A DNA stretch of 17,538 bases from JBDTMT01 sp033764095 (GTDB lineage Bacteria > Desulfobacterota > Binatia > HRBIN30 > CADEER01): assembly GCA_033764095.1 (NCBI GenBank), contig JANRJF010000037.1:1-17538 (forward strand), written 5' to 3'. The position numbers and the translations under genes are program-made. The notes under the pieces are model-generated. The model had not been told where the DNA came from, searched no databases, and saw nothing but the letters and a program-made list of their open reading frames with translations. Positions 1-6,784 of the stretch are shown piece after piece (the stretch's first letter is position 1; each line of letters starts with the position of its first letter).

Positions 1-333
1 CGCCAGCTCGCCTGGCCGATCGCGATGGAGATCATGCTCACCGGCGAACGCATCTCGGCGCAGGAGGCGCACCGCGTCTGCCTGGTCAACAAGGTCGTTC
101 CTGCCGCGCGGGTGATGGCCGAGGCGCGCCGCTACGCCGACGTCCTCGCCGCCAACGGTCCGCTCGCCGTACAGGCGGTGAAGCGCTCGGCCCTCGCCAG
201 CCTCGGCGTGCCGACCGAACGGGCGCTGGAGATCGAGATGGAGATCGGCATCCCGGTGTCGATGTCCGAGGACGCCCGCGAGGGACCGCGAGCGTTCATG
301 CAGAAGCGGGCGCCGGTGTTCAGGGGGCGGTGA
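1..333 (+). CDS. Enoyl-CoA hydratase/isomerase (crotonase) family, C-terminal part, 5' end outside window
   Basis: The reading frame is open from base 1, so the gene continues to the left. The visible 110 codons are the C-terminal end of a crotonase-fold protein. A segment around LTGERISAQEA is the typical 'lltGr.isA.eA..igLVn.vvp' region, followed by the long helical tail (ANGPLAVQAVKRS) that packs at the trimer interface. The tail ends with a family-like EGPRAFMQKRAPVFRGR, where family members usually read 'EG..AF.ekR.P.f.g'. Known family role: hydration, isomerisation or cleavage of CoA thioesters, mainly in beta-oxidation. The oxyanion-hole and catalytic Glu region lies outside the window, so the exact reaction cannot be read. 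The gene is followed after 125 bp by a TetR regulator on the same strand, a common arrangement for acyl-CoA catabolic genes. Family assignment is firm; substrate is unknown. Confidence 0.9.
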   Translation, partial: RQLAWPIAMEIMLTGERISAQEAHRVCLVNKVVPAARVMAEARRYADVLAANGPLAVQAVKRSALASLGVPTERALEIEMEIGIPVSMSEDAREGPRAFMQKRAPVFRGR

Positions 334-458
334 CACACGTGTGCGAGTACGCGGGTGGACGCGTGCGGTTCGGCGTGGCCGCGCGGATGCGTGCCGCCGC
401 GCACGTCCGTTGCGTGCGCGCCTTGACTCTGCACCGCATGGGTCAGTAGGGGCGCCCC
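334..458 (+). promoter_or_regulatory. Leader of the TetR gene with palindromes and a possible operator
   Basis: This 125-bp spacer holds three symmetrical sites. CACACGTGTG (334-343) is a perfect 10-bp palindrome directly after the crotonase stop. TTGACTC (423-429) and GGGTCAG (440-446) form an imperfect dyad, with the TTGACT also resembling a -35 box; no convincing -10 follows at 17 bp. GGGGCGCCCC (449-458) is a perfect palindrome touching the ATG, and its left half is the likely ribosome-binding site (AGGGG, 448-452). TetR proteins often bind dyads in their own promoters, so autoregulation is plausible. That is inference; short palindromes are frequent in DNA this GC-rich. Confidence 0.3.
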
Positions 459-1118
459 ATGAAAACACGCCCGGCGGCGCGGCGGATCAAAGAGGTTCGT
501 CCGACCCGCGACGTGATCCTCGACGCGGCGGAGCGGCGCTTCGCCGAGCGCGGTTTCGCCGGCGTGTCGGTGCGCGAGATCGCCGGCGACGCCGGGCTGA
601 AGAACCAGGCCAGCCTCTACCATCACTTCAAGAACAAGAAGGCACTGTACGAGGCGGTGTTGCAGCGCGGCCTCGAGCCGCTGATCGCCATGGTCAGCGA
701 GAGCAACACCGCCGGCGACGCCGCCGATCCGGGCATCGAGCGCGTCGTCGACTATCTCGCCACGCGGCCCTATCTGCCGCGCCTCATCCAGCGCGCCGGG
801 CTCGACGACAGCAAGACGCTGCGCGGCACGGTGTCGAAACTGCTCAGCCCGCTCTACACCAACGGCCTGCGCGTGCTGGCGCTGGGCAGCGGCAGCTGGC
901 CGCCGTCCGAGGTGCCGCACCTGGCGGCCGGACTCTATCATCTGATCTTCGGCTACTTCGCCAATGCCGCGCTGCTGGAGACGGTGCTGCACGACGATCC
1001 GCGCAGCCCCGAGGCGCTCGAGCGCCAGGCGCACTTCCTGAAGACCGCCGTCGCCCGACTGCTCGGCGGCGAGGCGCCGCCCGCCCGCCTGCCGCGCAGC
1101 CTCGGCTCGGGGAGCTAG
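459..1118 (+). CDS. TetR/AcrR-family transcriptional regulator
   Basis: A 219-residue protein with an N-terminal TetR DNA-binding domain. Residues about 16-62 hold the family pattern: ILDAAERRFAERGFAGVSV, then the helix-turn-helix REIAGDAGLKNQASLYHHF and the KNKKALYEAVL segment. The remaining 150 residues are the alpha-helical ligand-binding and dimerisation half, which gives no ligand clue. Length is normal for the family (about 190-230). The start is the ATG with AGGGG 6 bp upstream, a ribosome site embedded in the palindrome GGGGCGCCCC. It follows the crotonase gene on the same strand and precedes the DUF3604 gene. The most likely role is a repressor of a neighbouring acyl-CoA degradation cluster that responds to an acyl-CoA or hydrophobic ligand. 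That role is inference from context. Family call is secure, target genes unknown. Confidence 0.95.
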   Translation: MKTRPAARRIKEVRPTRDVILDAAERRFAERGFAGVSVREIAGDAGLKNQASLYHHFKNKKALYEAVLQRGLEPLIAMVSESNTAGDAADPGIERVVDYLATRPYLPRLIQRAGLDDSKTLRGTVSKLLSPLYTNGLRVLALGSGSWPPSEVPHLAAGLYHLIFGYFANAALLETVLHDDPRSPEALERQAHFLKTAVARLLGGEAPPARLPRSLGSGS

Positions 1119-1119
1119 G

Positions 1120-1144
1120 TTCACGGAGGCACGGAGCCACGCAG
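1120..1144. repeat. Short-period intergenic repeat, CACGGAGN octamers
   Basis: Directly after the TetR stop there are consecutive 8-nt units CACGGAGG, CACGGAGC and a third broken one, CACGCAG. The unit TCACGGAG recurs at 8545-8552, and its complement CTCCGTGA at 8581-8588, both in another intergenic gap of this window. This points to a dispersed repeat family rather than chance. The remaining 27 bp to the next start hold no clear signal. Confidence 0.5.
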
Positions 1145-1171
1145 ATCGGCTTCGCGTCTTGGAATCTCTCC

Positions 1172-3097
1172 GTGTGTCGGCGCCTCGCTGTGACGCTCCG
1201 TTCCCGCCCCCGCCTCGCGGCAGGGCTGGGGTGGGGCCTCTTGCTCCTCGCGCTCGTCACCCCCGTAGGCGCCGCCGAACCCAGTCGCTGCGCGCAACGC
1301 GATCCGCTGCGCCGGCCGTTCTTCGGCGACCTGCACGTGCACACCGCGCTGTCGCTCGACGCCAGCACCTACGGCACCCGCACCATGCCGGCCGACGCCT
1401 ACCGCTTCGCGCGCGGCGAGCCGGTCGGCGTGCAGCCGTACGACGCGGCCGGACAGCCGACCCGCCACCTGCAGCTGCGCCGCCCGCTCGACTTCGCCGC
1501 CGTCACCGACCACGCCGAGCTGTTCGGCGAGCTGACCATCTGCCAGTCGCCGGATCTGCCCGGCTACGCGTCGCTGCCCTGCATCATCTACCGCTGGTTT
1601 CCGCACCTGGCGTTCTTCCTCGCCAACAGCCAGGTGACCAACAGCCCGGCACCGGTGCGCTTCGCCTTCTGCGGCGCGCACGGCGCCGCCTGCCGCGCCG
1701 CATCGCGCACGCCGTGGCGCGTCATCCAGGAGACGGCGGAGGCGTTCTACGACCGCAGCGACGCGTGCCGCTTCACCACCTTCGTCGGCTACGAGTGGAC
1801 CGGCGCGCCGGGCTCGAACAACCTGCACCGCAACGTCCTCTACGCGTCGGCGCAGGTGCCCGAGCTGCCGCTCAGCTACGTCGACGAGCCGGTGCTCGAC
1901 CGTTTCCTCGCCCGGCTGCGTGACGAGTGCCGCGCCGCCGGCGACCAGTGCGACGTGCTGACCATCCCGCACAACTCGAACCTGAGCGGTGGGCTGATGT
2001 TCGCCGACCGTGAGCCCGACGGCGCCCCGCTCAGCGCCGCGACCGCGCAACTGCGGCACGACTACGAGCCGCTGGTCGAGGTCATGCAGCACAAGGGCGA
2101 CTCCGAATGCCGCCTGGGCGGCGAGAGCACCGACGAGCAGTGCGGCTTCGAGAAACTGCCGTACCAGAACTTCCAGGCGATCTACGTGCCGTCGACCGCC
2201 GAACCGGCGCCGGAGCGGAGCTTCATCCGCTGGGCGCTGAAGACCGGCCTCGCCGAGGCGCGGCGGCTCGGCGTCAACCCGTTCCAGTACGGCCTGGTGG
2301 CGAGCACCGACACCCACATCTCCGCCCCCGGCGCGGTGCGGCCCGACACCTTCCTCGGCCACGGCGGCGCCGGCGAGCCGCCCGACCTGCCGGCCGCCGG
2401 GCTGCCCGACCGCATCGAGTTCAATCCCGGCGGCCTGGCGGTGCTGTGGGCCGAGGAGAACTCGCGCGCCGCGCTGTTCGCCGCCATGCGGCGCCGCGAG
2501 ACCTACGGCACCAGCGGCCCGCGCCTGGTGGTGCGCCTGTTCGGCGGGTGGGGGCTCCCGTCCGATCTCTGCGGCCGCGCCGACTTCGTCGCGCGCGGCT
2601 ACGCCGACGGCGTGCCGATGGGCGGCGAGCTGCCCGCCGCGCCGATGGGCAGCGGCGCGCCGGCGCTGGCGGTGTGGGCGCTGCGCGATCCGAACGGCGA
2701 GCCGCCGGCGCCGCTGGAGCGCGTACAGATCGTCAAAGGATGGGTGGAGCCGGGCGGGGCGCTGCGCGAGCAGGTGTTCGACGTCGCCGGCGGCCGCACC
2801 GAGTCGCGCGTCGATCCGGCCAGCTGCGCGTTGAGCGGCGGCGGCTTCGACGACCTCTGCACGGTGTGGCGCGATCCGCAGTTCGATCCGTCTCAGCCGG
2901 CCTTCTACTACGCGCGCGTCCTCGAAGTGCCGACCTGCCGCTGGAGCGCCTACGCCTGTAACGCCCGCGGCGTCGACTGCAGCGACCTGGGCAAGGTCCC
3001 GCACGCGCTCGCCGCCTGCTGCGACACGCGCTACCCGCGCACCGTGCAGCAGCGCGCCTGGACCTCGCCGATCTGGTACGCGCCGCGGTCGAGCTGA
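1172..3097 (+). CDS. Secreted DUF3604-family protein, PHP-like metal-dependent hydrolase
   Basis: Roughly 641 residues. The frame stays open far upstream, but that part only mirrors the TetR gene. I place the start at GTG 1172, with GGAA 7 bp upstream; GTG 1190 is the alternative. Both give an Arg-rich n-region, a hydrophobic stretch (GWGLLLLALV) and an Ala-X-Ala-type cleavage near residue 35, so export is likely. The mature part matches the DUF3604 family: FFGDLHVHTALS (His55, His57), DFAAVTDHAELFGEL, TIPHNSNLSGG near the middle and ASTDTHISAPG later. These His/Asp motifs resemble the metal-binding signature of PHP phosphoesterases. DUF3604 members have no settled substrate; phosphoester or similar hydrolysis is only a guess. 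About ten Cys in the mature region suggest disulfides and agree with periplasmic or extracellular location. No terminator with a T tract follows; the next feature is an inverted repeat. Confidence 0.88.
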   Translation: MCRRLAVTLRSRPRLAAGLGWGLLLLALVTPVGAAEPSRCAQRDPLRRPFFGDLHVHTALSLDASTYGTRTMPADAYRFARGEPVGVQPYDAAGQPTRHLQLRRPLDFAAVTDHAELFGELTICQSPDLPGYASLPCIIYRWFPHLAFFLANSQVTNSPAPVRFAFCGAHGAACRAASRTPWRVIQETAEAFYDRSDACRFTTFVGYEWTGAPGSNNLHRNVLYASAQVPELPLSYVDEPVLDRFLARLRDECRAAGDQCDVLTIPHNSNLSGGLMFADREPDGAPLSAATAQLRHDYEPLVEVMQHKGDSECRLGGESTDEQCGFEKLPYQNFQAIYVPSTAEPAPERSFIRWALKTGLAEARRLGVNPFQYGLVASTDTHISAPGAVRPDTFLGHGGAGEPPDLPAAGLPDRIEFNPGGLAVLWAEENSRAALFAAMRRRETYGTSGPRLVVRLFGGWGLPSDLCGRADFVARGYADGVPMGGELPAAPMGSGAPALAVWALRDPNGEPPAPLERVQIVKGWVEPGGALREQVFDVAGGRTESRVDPASCALSGGGFDDLCTVWRDPQFDPSQPAFYYARVLEVPTCRWSAYACNARGVDCSDLGKVPHALAACCDTRYPRTVQQRAWTSPIWYAPRSS

Positions 3098-3098
3098 A

Positions 3099-3260
3099 AC
3101 TGCCCAACACAGATGAACACAGAACCCCACCAACCCCCTTTCTCTGTCCTTTCTTCGACAGAAGCTCGCGACAACGCGTCCGGCTCAAATGTCCACGCGC
3201 CTTTCCGTGTTCATCGGGGCGGGAGGGGGCGGGGCTCTGTGTTCATCTGTGTTGGGCAGT
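3099..3260. repeat. Inverted-repeat intergenic element with about 30-bp arms
   Basis: Bases 3099-3123 and 3236-3260 are exact reverse complements (25 of 25). With one mismatch the match extends to 3099-3128 and 3231-3260. The left arm reads ACTGCCCAACACAG onward and the right arm ends CTGTGTTGGGCAGT. The arms contain the unit TGTGTTCATC, and a further imperfect copy (CGTGTTCATCGG) lies at 3206-3217 inside the element. The roughly 100-bp interior carries no gene. No transposase and no obvious flanking target duplication is visible. It begins 2 bp after the DUF3604 stop and ends 18 bp before the next start, so it fills nearly the whole gap. It could act as an RNA hairpin or be a non-autonomous repeat. 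Confidence 0.8.
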
Positions 3261-3278
3261 GTCTTCGGTACGCGTGAG

Positions 3279-3659
3279 ATGTCGGCGCGCCTGACACGCT
3301 GGCTGCTGTGGCTCGCGGCGGCGCTCACCCTGCCGCTGCCGTACTACATGATCGAGGCCGGCCGCATTCCGTTGGTGCAGTTGCTGCTCTTCAGCCTGCT
3401 GACCGTGCCGCTGGCGTTCACCGATCCCGGCCTGACGACGCGAGTGGTGGCGGCGTTGTTCGCCGCGCAGGCGGTCTTCTACGCTGCCGCGCTGTCCCTC
3501 GCGGCGCGCGCCGTGGCGCGGCGCCTCCCGGCGGCGCGGCGCGGCATGCTGGTTGGTGTCATCGCCGCCGCGCTGCTGCTGCTGGCGGCGAGCCACGTCT
3601 ATGTCGCGCCGCTCTCGCACGGCTCGCGCCCGACCAACTGGCGCGGCCTGTGGCCGTGA
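3279..3659 (+). CDS. Small multi-pass membrane protein, function unknown
   Basis: I do not recognise this gene. From ATG 3279 it encodes 126 residues with probably four hydrophobic helices: about 8-24 (WLLWLAAALTLPLPYY), 30-47 (IPLVQLLLFSLLTVPLAF), 53-75 (VVAALFAAQAVFYAAALSLA) and 85-106 (MLVGVIAAALLLLAASHVYV). Arg-rich loops lie between the last two helices (ARAVARRLPAARR). An upstream in-frame ATG at 3189 would add 30 residues, but those would be encoded by the inverted-repeat element, so I reject it. No strong ribosome site precedes 3279, which lowers confidence in the exact start. It converges on the dodecin gene. Third-position GC and the coherent hydrophobic pattern support real coding. 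Confidence 0.65.
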   Translation: MSARLTRWLLWLAAALTLPLPYYMIEAGRIPLVQLLLFSLLTVPLAFTDPGLTTRVVAALFAAQAVFYAAALSLAARAVARRLPAARRGMLVGVIAAALLLLAASHVYVAPLSHGSRPTNWRGLWP

Positions 3660-3662
3660 GCG

Positions 3663-3688
3663 CGCCGGCGGTCGCACCACCGCCGGCG
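3663..3688. terminator. Hairpin between convergent genes
   Basis: CGCCGGCGGT (3663-3672) pairs perfectly with ACCGCCGGCG (3679-3688) around a 6-nt loop. It lies in the 42 bp between the stops of the membrane protein (plus) and dodecin (minus). Position and 10-bp GC stem suit a bidirectional transcription stop. There is no T tract on either side, so it is not a textbook intrinsic terminator. Confidence 0.45.
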
Positions 3689-3701
3689 GCGCCCGGGGCG
3701 A

Positions 3702-3914
3702 TTACTTGCCTTCGTACTTGAACGAGACCTTCAACTTCGACCGGTAGAGGGCGACCTTGCCCTTCTCGATCGTCACGTCGAGCTCGGTGACCTCGGCGAC
3801 GCGCAGATCGCGCAGCGTCTTCGACGCCCGCTGCACCGCCGCGGCGGTCGCCTTCTCCCACGAATCCGGGCTGGTTCCGATCAGCTCGATCACCTTGTAG
3901 ACGCTTTCGGCCAT
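3702..3914 (-). CDS. Dodecin-family protein
   Basis: A 70-residue protein matching dodecins in full length: MAESVYKVIELIGTSPDSW, then an amphipathic helix (EKATAAAVQRASKTLRD), then three strands ending KLKVSFKYEG. Dodecins form hollow dodecamers that bind flavins or other small ligands and are thought to buffer free flavin. The GTSPDSW start and the DLRVAEVTELD strand resemble, from memory, the mycobacterial dodecin type (Rv1498A-like). In many bacterial and archaeal dodecins a Trp in the corresponding 'LDWFEV' segment stacks on the flavin; here the segment reads LRVAEV, so that Trp is absent. The start is ATG 3914, preceded by a good GGGAGG ribosome site. An in-frame ATG at 3977 would add 21 unrelated residues. 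It is divergent from the amidase. Confidence 0.93.
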   Translation of the reverse strand: MAESVYKVIELIGTSPDSWEKATAAAVQRASKTLRDLRVAEVTELDVTIEKGKVALYRSKLKVSFKYEGK

Positions 3915-4113
3915 CTCACTTGCCCTCCCTCTGGGTTGAGGTTGCTGGATGGTCTCACTCTCCCAAACTGGCGACACTTGGCAACCGGGAAGCCGCGGTC
4001 TGGCAAGAGAGGCTGTCAGCCATCAGCAAGAGCCCTCTGAGGGCTGTGAGCTGACAGCTGATGGCTGACGGCTGAAACGCCCCGCCGATAGCTGACCGCC
4101 CGCTTCTCATGGC
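3915..4113. other. Divergent intergenic region between dodecin and amidase
   Basis: About 200 bp with no gene. The half nearest dodecin carries its GGGAGG ribosome site and must hold its promoter, though I see no convincing -35/-10 pair. The half nearest the amidase (4012-4075) is taken up by a cruciform-like repeat that is listed separately. No clear ribosome site precedes the amidase ATG. Confidence 0.5.
4012..4075. repeat. Nested inverted repeat and GCTGA heptamer array
   Basis: The outer arms 4012-4027 and 4057-4072 are complementary at 15 of 16 positions; the inner 13 bp (GTCAGCCATCAGC against GCTGATGGCTGAC) are perfect. Inside them AGCCCTC (4031-4037) pairs with GAGGGCT (4039-4045). 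The right part is also a tandem array of four 7-nt units: GAGCTGA, CAGCTGA, TGGCTGA and CGGCTGA (4048-4075). A further partial copy (ATAGCTGAC) lies at 4088-4096. The structure could fold as a cruciform or a branched RNA hairpin just upstream of the amidase. Confidence 0.8.
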
Positions 4114-5562
4114 ATGACAGCGGTCATGGACGACCTGCATACGCTGCCGCTGATCGAGCTGACCGAACGCATCCGCGCCCGCCGGCTGTCGCCCGTCGAG
4201 CTCATGCAGGCGGTGTTGGAGCGCATCGATGCGACCCACGCCGACCTCAACGCCGTGGTCGTGCGGCGCGCGCCGGAGGAGTGTCTGGCCGACGCGCGCG
4301 CCGCCGAGGCGCGCGTCGCCGCCGGCATGGCGCGCCCGCTGGAGGGCATCCCGCTCGGCGTCAAGGAGCTGGAGCCGGCCGCCGGCCTGCGCTGGACCGA
4401 AGGCTCGATGCTGTTTGCCGAGCGCGTCGCCGACTACGACTCGATCCAGGTCGCGCGGCTCAAAGCGGCCGGCGCCATCGTCGTCGGCAAGACCAACGCG
4501 CCGGAGTTCGGCGCCCCGGCCTTCACGCGCAACCGCATCTACGGCGTGACGCGCTCGCCGTGGGACCTGGAGCTCAGCCCGGGCGGCTCGAGCGGCGGCT
4601 CCTCGGCGGCGATCGCCGCCGGCGTGCTGCCGCTGGTGACGGCCGGCGACGGCGGCGGCTCGATCCGCATTCCCGCCAGCTTCACCGGCTGCTTCGGGCT
4701 CAAGACGTCCTACGGACGCGTGCCGCGCGAGCAACTCGAGCAGTGGGAATACGGCACCACCGCGGTGTACGGGCCGCTCACCCGGACGGTCGAGGACGCC
4801 GCACTGGTGCTCGATCAGGTCGTCGGCGCCGACGAGCTCGATCCGACCAGCCTGCCGCACCCCGGATTCTCGTACCTGGAACGGGTCCGCGCGGCGCTGC
4901 CGAGCGGACTGCGCATCGGCGTCTCGCCCGACCTCGGCTACGCGGTGGTGCAGTCCGACGTCGCCGCGGCGGTCGAGGAGGCGACGCGCGTCTTCGGCCA
5001 ACTCGGCCATCGCCTGATCCCGATCGACAGCGGACCGCCGGAGGCGGGGCGCGCCTGGGGGCTGCTCGGCGCCTTCATGATGGGCGCGCATCTCGACGCG
5101 CACCTGGCGGGTCGCGAGGAACTGCTCGGCCGCGGGTTGCTGGCGGGGGTCGAGCTGGCGCGCCGCGAGGTCAACATGCCGCTGTTCGCACAGCTCGCCG
5201 GGTTGCGCGCCGGCATCGTGCGCTGGTGTGCGGCGGTGTTCGCCGAGTGCGACCTGCTGCTGACGCCGACCGTGCCGTTCGATCCGTATGTCGCGCCCGG
5301 TCCGTACCCGACCGAGGTCGAGGGGCGCCGACTGCCGTGGTCGAACGTCGGCTCGTTCACCATCCCGTTCAACCTGTCGTGGCATCCGGCGGCGAGTGTG
5401 CGCGTCGGCCTGTCGCGCCGCGGCCTGCCGATCGGCATGCAGATCGTCGGCCCGCGCCAGCGCGACGACCTGGTGCTGCAGGCGGCGCGCGCCTTCGAGC
5501 GCGAGCGCCCGTGGCATCCGCGCTGGCCGACCACCTGGTCGCCGCGCGCGGACGCGGCATGA
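4114..5562 (+). CDS. Amidase signature family hydrolase
   Basis: A 482-residue amidase. It has the complete Ser-cisSer-Lys triad: Lys84 in GIPLGVKE, cis-Ser159 in LSPGGSSGGSSAA, and nucleophile Ser183 in GDGGGSIRIPA. The spacing (75 and 24 residues) is the same as I recall for GatA (Lys79, Ser154, Ser178). The Gly-Ser-rich signature, the FGLKTSYGRVP segment after it, and the C-terminal FNLSWHPAASVRVGLSRRGLPIGMQIVG block are all family-typical. The reaction is hydrolysis of an amide or aryl/acyl amide. The GatCAB role is unlikely because no gatB or gatC is adjacent, and stand-alone amidases of this type are common in degraders. The start could be ATG 4114 or ATG 4126; neither has a clear ribosome site. 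The stop overlaps the acyltransferase start (ATGA), so the two are probably co-translated. Confidence 0.94.
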   Translation: MTAVMDDLHTLPLIELTERIRARRLSPVELMQAVLERIDATHADLNAVVVRRAPEECLADARAAEARVAAGMARPLEGIPLGVKELEPAAGLRWTEGSMLFAERVADYDSIQVARLKAAGAIVVGKTNAPEFGAPAFTRNRIYGVTRSPWDLELSPGGSSGGSSAAIAAGVLPLVTAGDGGGSIRIPASFTGCFGLKTSYGRVPREQLEQWEYGTTAVYGPLTRTVEDAALVLDQVVGADELDPTSLPHPGFSYLERVRAALPSGLRIGVSPDLGYAVVQSDVAAAVEEATRVFGQLGHRLIPIDSGPPEAGRAWGLLGAFMMGAHLDAHLAGREELLGRGLLAGVELARREVNMPLFAQLAGLRAGIVRWCAAVFAECDLLLTPTVPFDPYVAPGPYPTEVEGRRLPWSNVGSFTIPFNLSWHPAASVRVGLSRRGLPIGMQIVGPRQRDDLVLQAARAFERERPWHPRWPTTWSPRADAA

Positions 5563-6170
5563 GGCCGAGCCGCTGGCTGCGGCGCATCGAGGACGCCATC
5601 CTGCGCCGCCTGCGCCCGCGCTCGGACGATCCCGGCAACGATGTTCAGCGCCGCATCGACGCGTTGCGGGCGCGCGGCGTGCGCATCGGGCGGGGCTGCA
5701 TCATTCTCACCGACGAGTTTTCCACCGAGCCCTACCTGATCGAGATCGGCGACCGCGTCGGCATCGCCTCGGGCACGCGCCTGGTCACCCACGACGGCGT
5801 CGCCGGCATGTTGCGCCGCCGCCTGCCGAACGCGCAGGTGTTCGGGCCGATTCGCGTCGGCGACGACACGGTCATCGGGATCAACTGCATCATACTGCCC
5901 AACACCGCGATCGGCTCGCGCTGCGTCGTCGGCGCCGGCTCGGTGGTCAAGGGAGTGGTCGAGGACGGCACCGTCGTCGCCGGCAATCCCGCCCGGGTTA
6001 TCAAGAAGACCAGCGACCTCCTGCAGCAGATGGAGCACAGCCCGAACCGGCTCGACATCCTCGACCTCGACCCGGCGGAGCGCGAACGCCGGCTCAAGGC
6101 GCACTTCGGTATCGTCGCGCCGGCGGCGACGGTCTACTCGACCGATCGCCTGCCGCGGCGCGTGCGCTGA
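5559..6170 (+). CDS. Left-handed beta-helix (hexapeptide repeat) acyltransferase
   Basis: A 203-residue protein starting at the ATG that overlaps the amidase stop by 4 nt. Residues about 62-147 form the hexapeptide-repeat beta-helix: IEIGDRVGIASGTRLVTHDG, IRVGDDTVIGINCIILPN, TAIGSRCVVGAGSVVKG, and the usual closing VVAGNPARVIKK. His78 in THDG sits where O-acetyltransferases of this class place the catalytic His. The family (NodL/WcaF/maltose-acetyltransferase-like) moves an acyl group, usually acetyl from acetyl-CoA, onto a sugar or similar acceptor. The acceptor is not visible. The basic N-terminus (RRIEDAILRRLRPR) and charged C-terminal extension are outside the core. Overlap with the amidase suggests a shared transcript, but no obvious common substrate can be named. 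Confidence 0.9.
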   Translation: MRPSRWLRRIEDAILRRLRPRSDDPGNDVQRRIDALRARGVRIGRGCIILTDEFSTEPYLIEIGDRVGIASGTRLVTHDGVAGMLRRRLPNAQVFGPIRVGDDTVIGINCIILPNTAIGSRCVVGAGSVVKGVVEDGTVVAGNPARVIKKTSDLLQQMEHSPNRLDILDLDPAERERRLKAHFGIVAPAATVYSTDRLPRRVR

Positions 6171-6184
6171 GCATCCGCAGCAGC

Positions 6185-6212
6185 GATGAGCGACGAGCGA
6201 TGAGCGACGAGG
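6185..6212. repeat. GAYGAGC heptamer array, left copy
   Basis: Four tandem 7-nt units: GATGAGC, GACGAGC, GATGAGC and GACGAGG. They start 15 bp after the acyltransferase stop. Bases 6181-6204 are identical to 6781-6804, exactly 600 bp downstream, so the SRPBCC gene is bracketed by a 24-bp direct repeat. The following 113 bp to the SRPBCC start hold its ribosome site but no clear promoter. Confidence 0.8.
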
Positions 6213-6325
6213 GGCTGGTCTGAGGTCAGCCGTAGTCGACGCGCATCGCTGTTTGGGTGTCGAAATCGGGTTCGGCCATTCGATCATGCAGTGAGAGCCC
6301 GATCACCCCTCACAGGAGAGCAGAT

Positions 6326-6775
6326 ATGCCGAACACGATTCGCCTGCACCGCGTGCTGCAGGCCCCGCCCGAGCGCGTCTACCGCGCCTTTCTCGATCCT
6401 GCCGCCATGTGCAAGTGGCTGCCGCCGCATGGCTTCGTCGGCACCGTGCACAGCATGGACGCGCGCGTCGGCGGCTCCTACAAGATGTCGTTCACCAACT
6501 TCAGCACCGGCTCCAGCCACTCCTTCGGCGGTGAGTACCTTGAACTGGTGCCCGGCGAGCGCCTGCGCTACCGCGACCAGTTCGACGATCCAAACCTGCC
6601 GGGCGAGATGCAGGTGACCATCGACTTGCGGGCCGTGTCGTGCGGCACCGAGCTGAGCGTCACGCAGGAGGGCATCCCGGACGTCATCCCGCCGGAGTCC
6701 TGCTACCTCGGCTGGCAGCAGTCACTGGTGCTGCTCGCCCAGCTCGTCGAAGCCGAGATCCCCGACGGGGCGTGA
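6326..6775 (+). CDS. SRPBCC / AHSA1-type (START-like) domain protein
   Basis: A 149-residue single-domain protein. The start is ATG 6326 with AGGAGA 6 bp upstream; an in-frame ATG at 6257 lacks this site. Recognisable parts are LHRVLQAPPERVYRAFLDP, MCKWLPPHGF, DARVGGSYKMSFTNFSTG, FGGEYLELVPGERLRYRD, FDDPNLPGEMQVTIDL and the C-terminal YLGWQQSLVLLAQLVEAEIP. This is the SRPBCC helix-grip fold in its AHSA1-like subgroup. Such proteins bind hydrophobic ligands in a deep cavity; the ligand here is unknown. The two GAYGAGC arrays flank it directly. It converges on the acyl-CoA synthetase. Family call is strong; function is open. Confidence 0.92.
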   Translation: MPNTIRLHRVLQAPPERVYRAFLDPAAMCKWLPPHGFVGTVHSMDARVGGSYKMSFTNFSTGSSHSFGGEYLELVPGERLRYRDQFDDPNLPGEMQVTIDLRAVSCGTELSVTQEGIPDVIPPESCYLGWQQSLVLLAQLVEAEIPDGA

Positions 6776-6784
6776 AGCCGCAGC

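Noticed and set aside
334..343. CACACGTGTG palindrome as a firm TetR operator
   Set aside because: Only 10 bp long and 116 bp from the gene. Such palindromes are common in GC-rich DNA, so it is kept only as part of a low-confidence region.
341..1171. Long open extension of the DUF3604 frame upstream of its signal peptide, overlapping the TetR gene
   Set aside because: The extra 277 residues are Arg/Ala-rich, show no domain and mirror the TetR coding sequence in another frame. The signal peptide near 1172-1290 marks the real N-terminus.
1121..3133. 670-codon minus-strand open frame opposite the DUF3604 gene
   Set aside because: Arg/Ala/Val-rich without motifs. The plus strand has the conserved His/Asp motifs and signal peptide.
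3129..3230. Small gene inside the inverted-repeat element
   Set aside because: No frame with a ribosome site or coding-like composition; C/T-rich stretches and G runs only.
3189..3278. Upstream ATG for the small membrane protein
   Set aside because: It would make the first 30 residues come from the inverted-repeat element and place a Gly-rich segment before the first helix.
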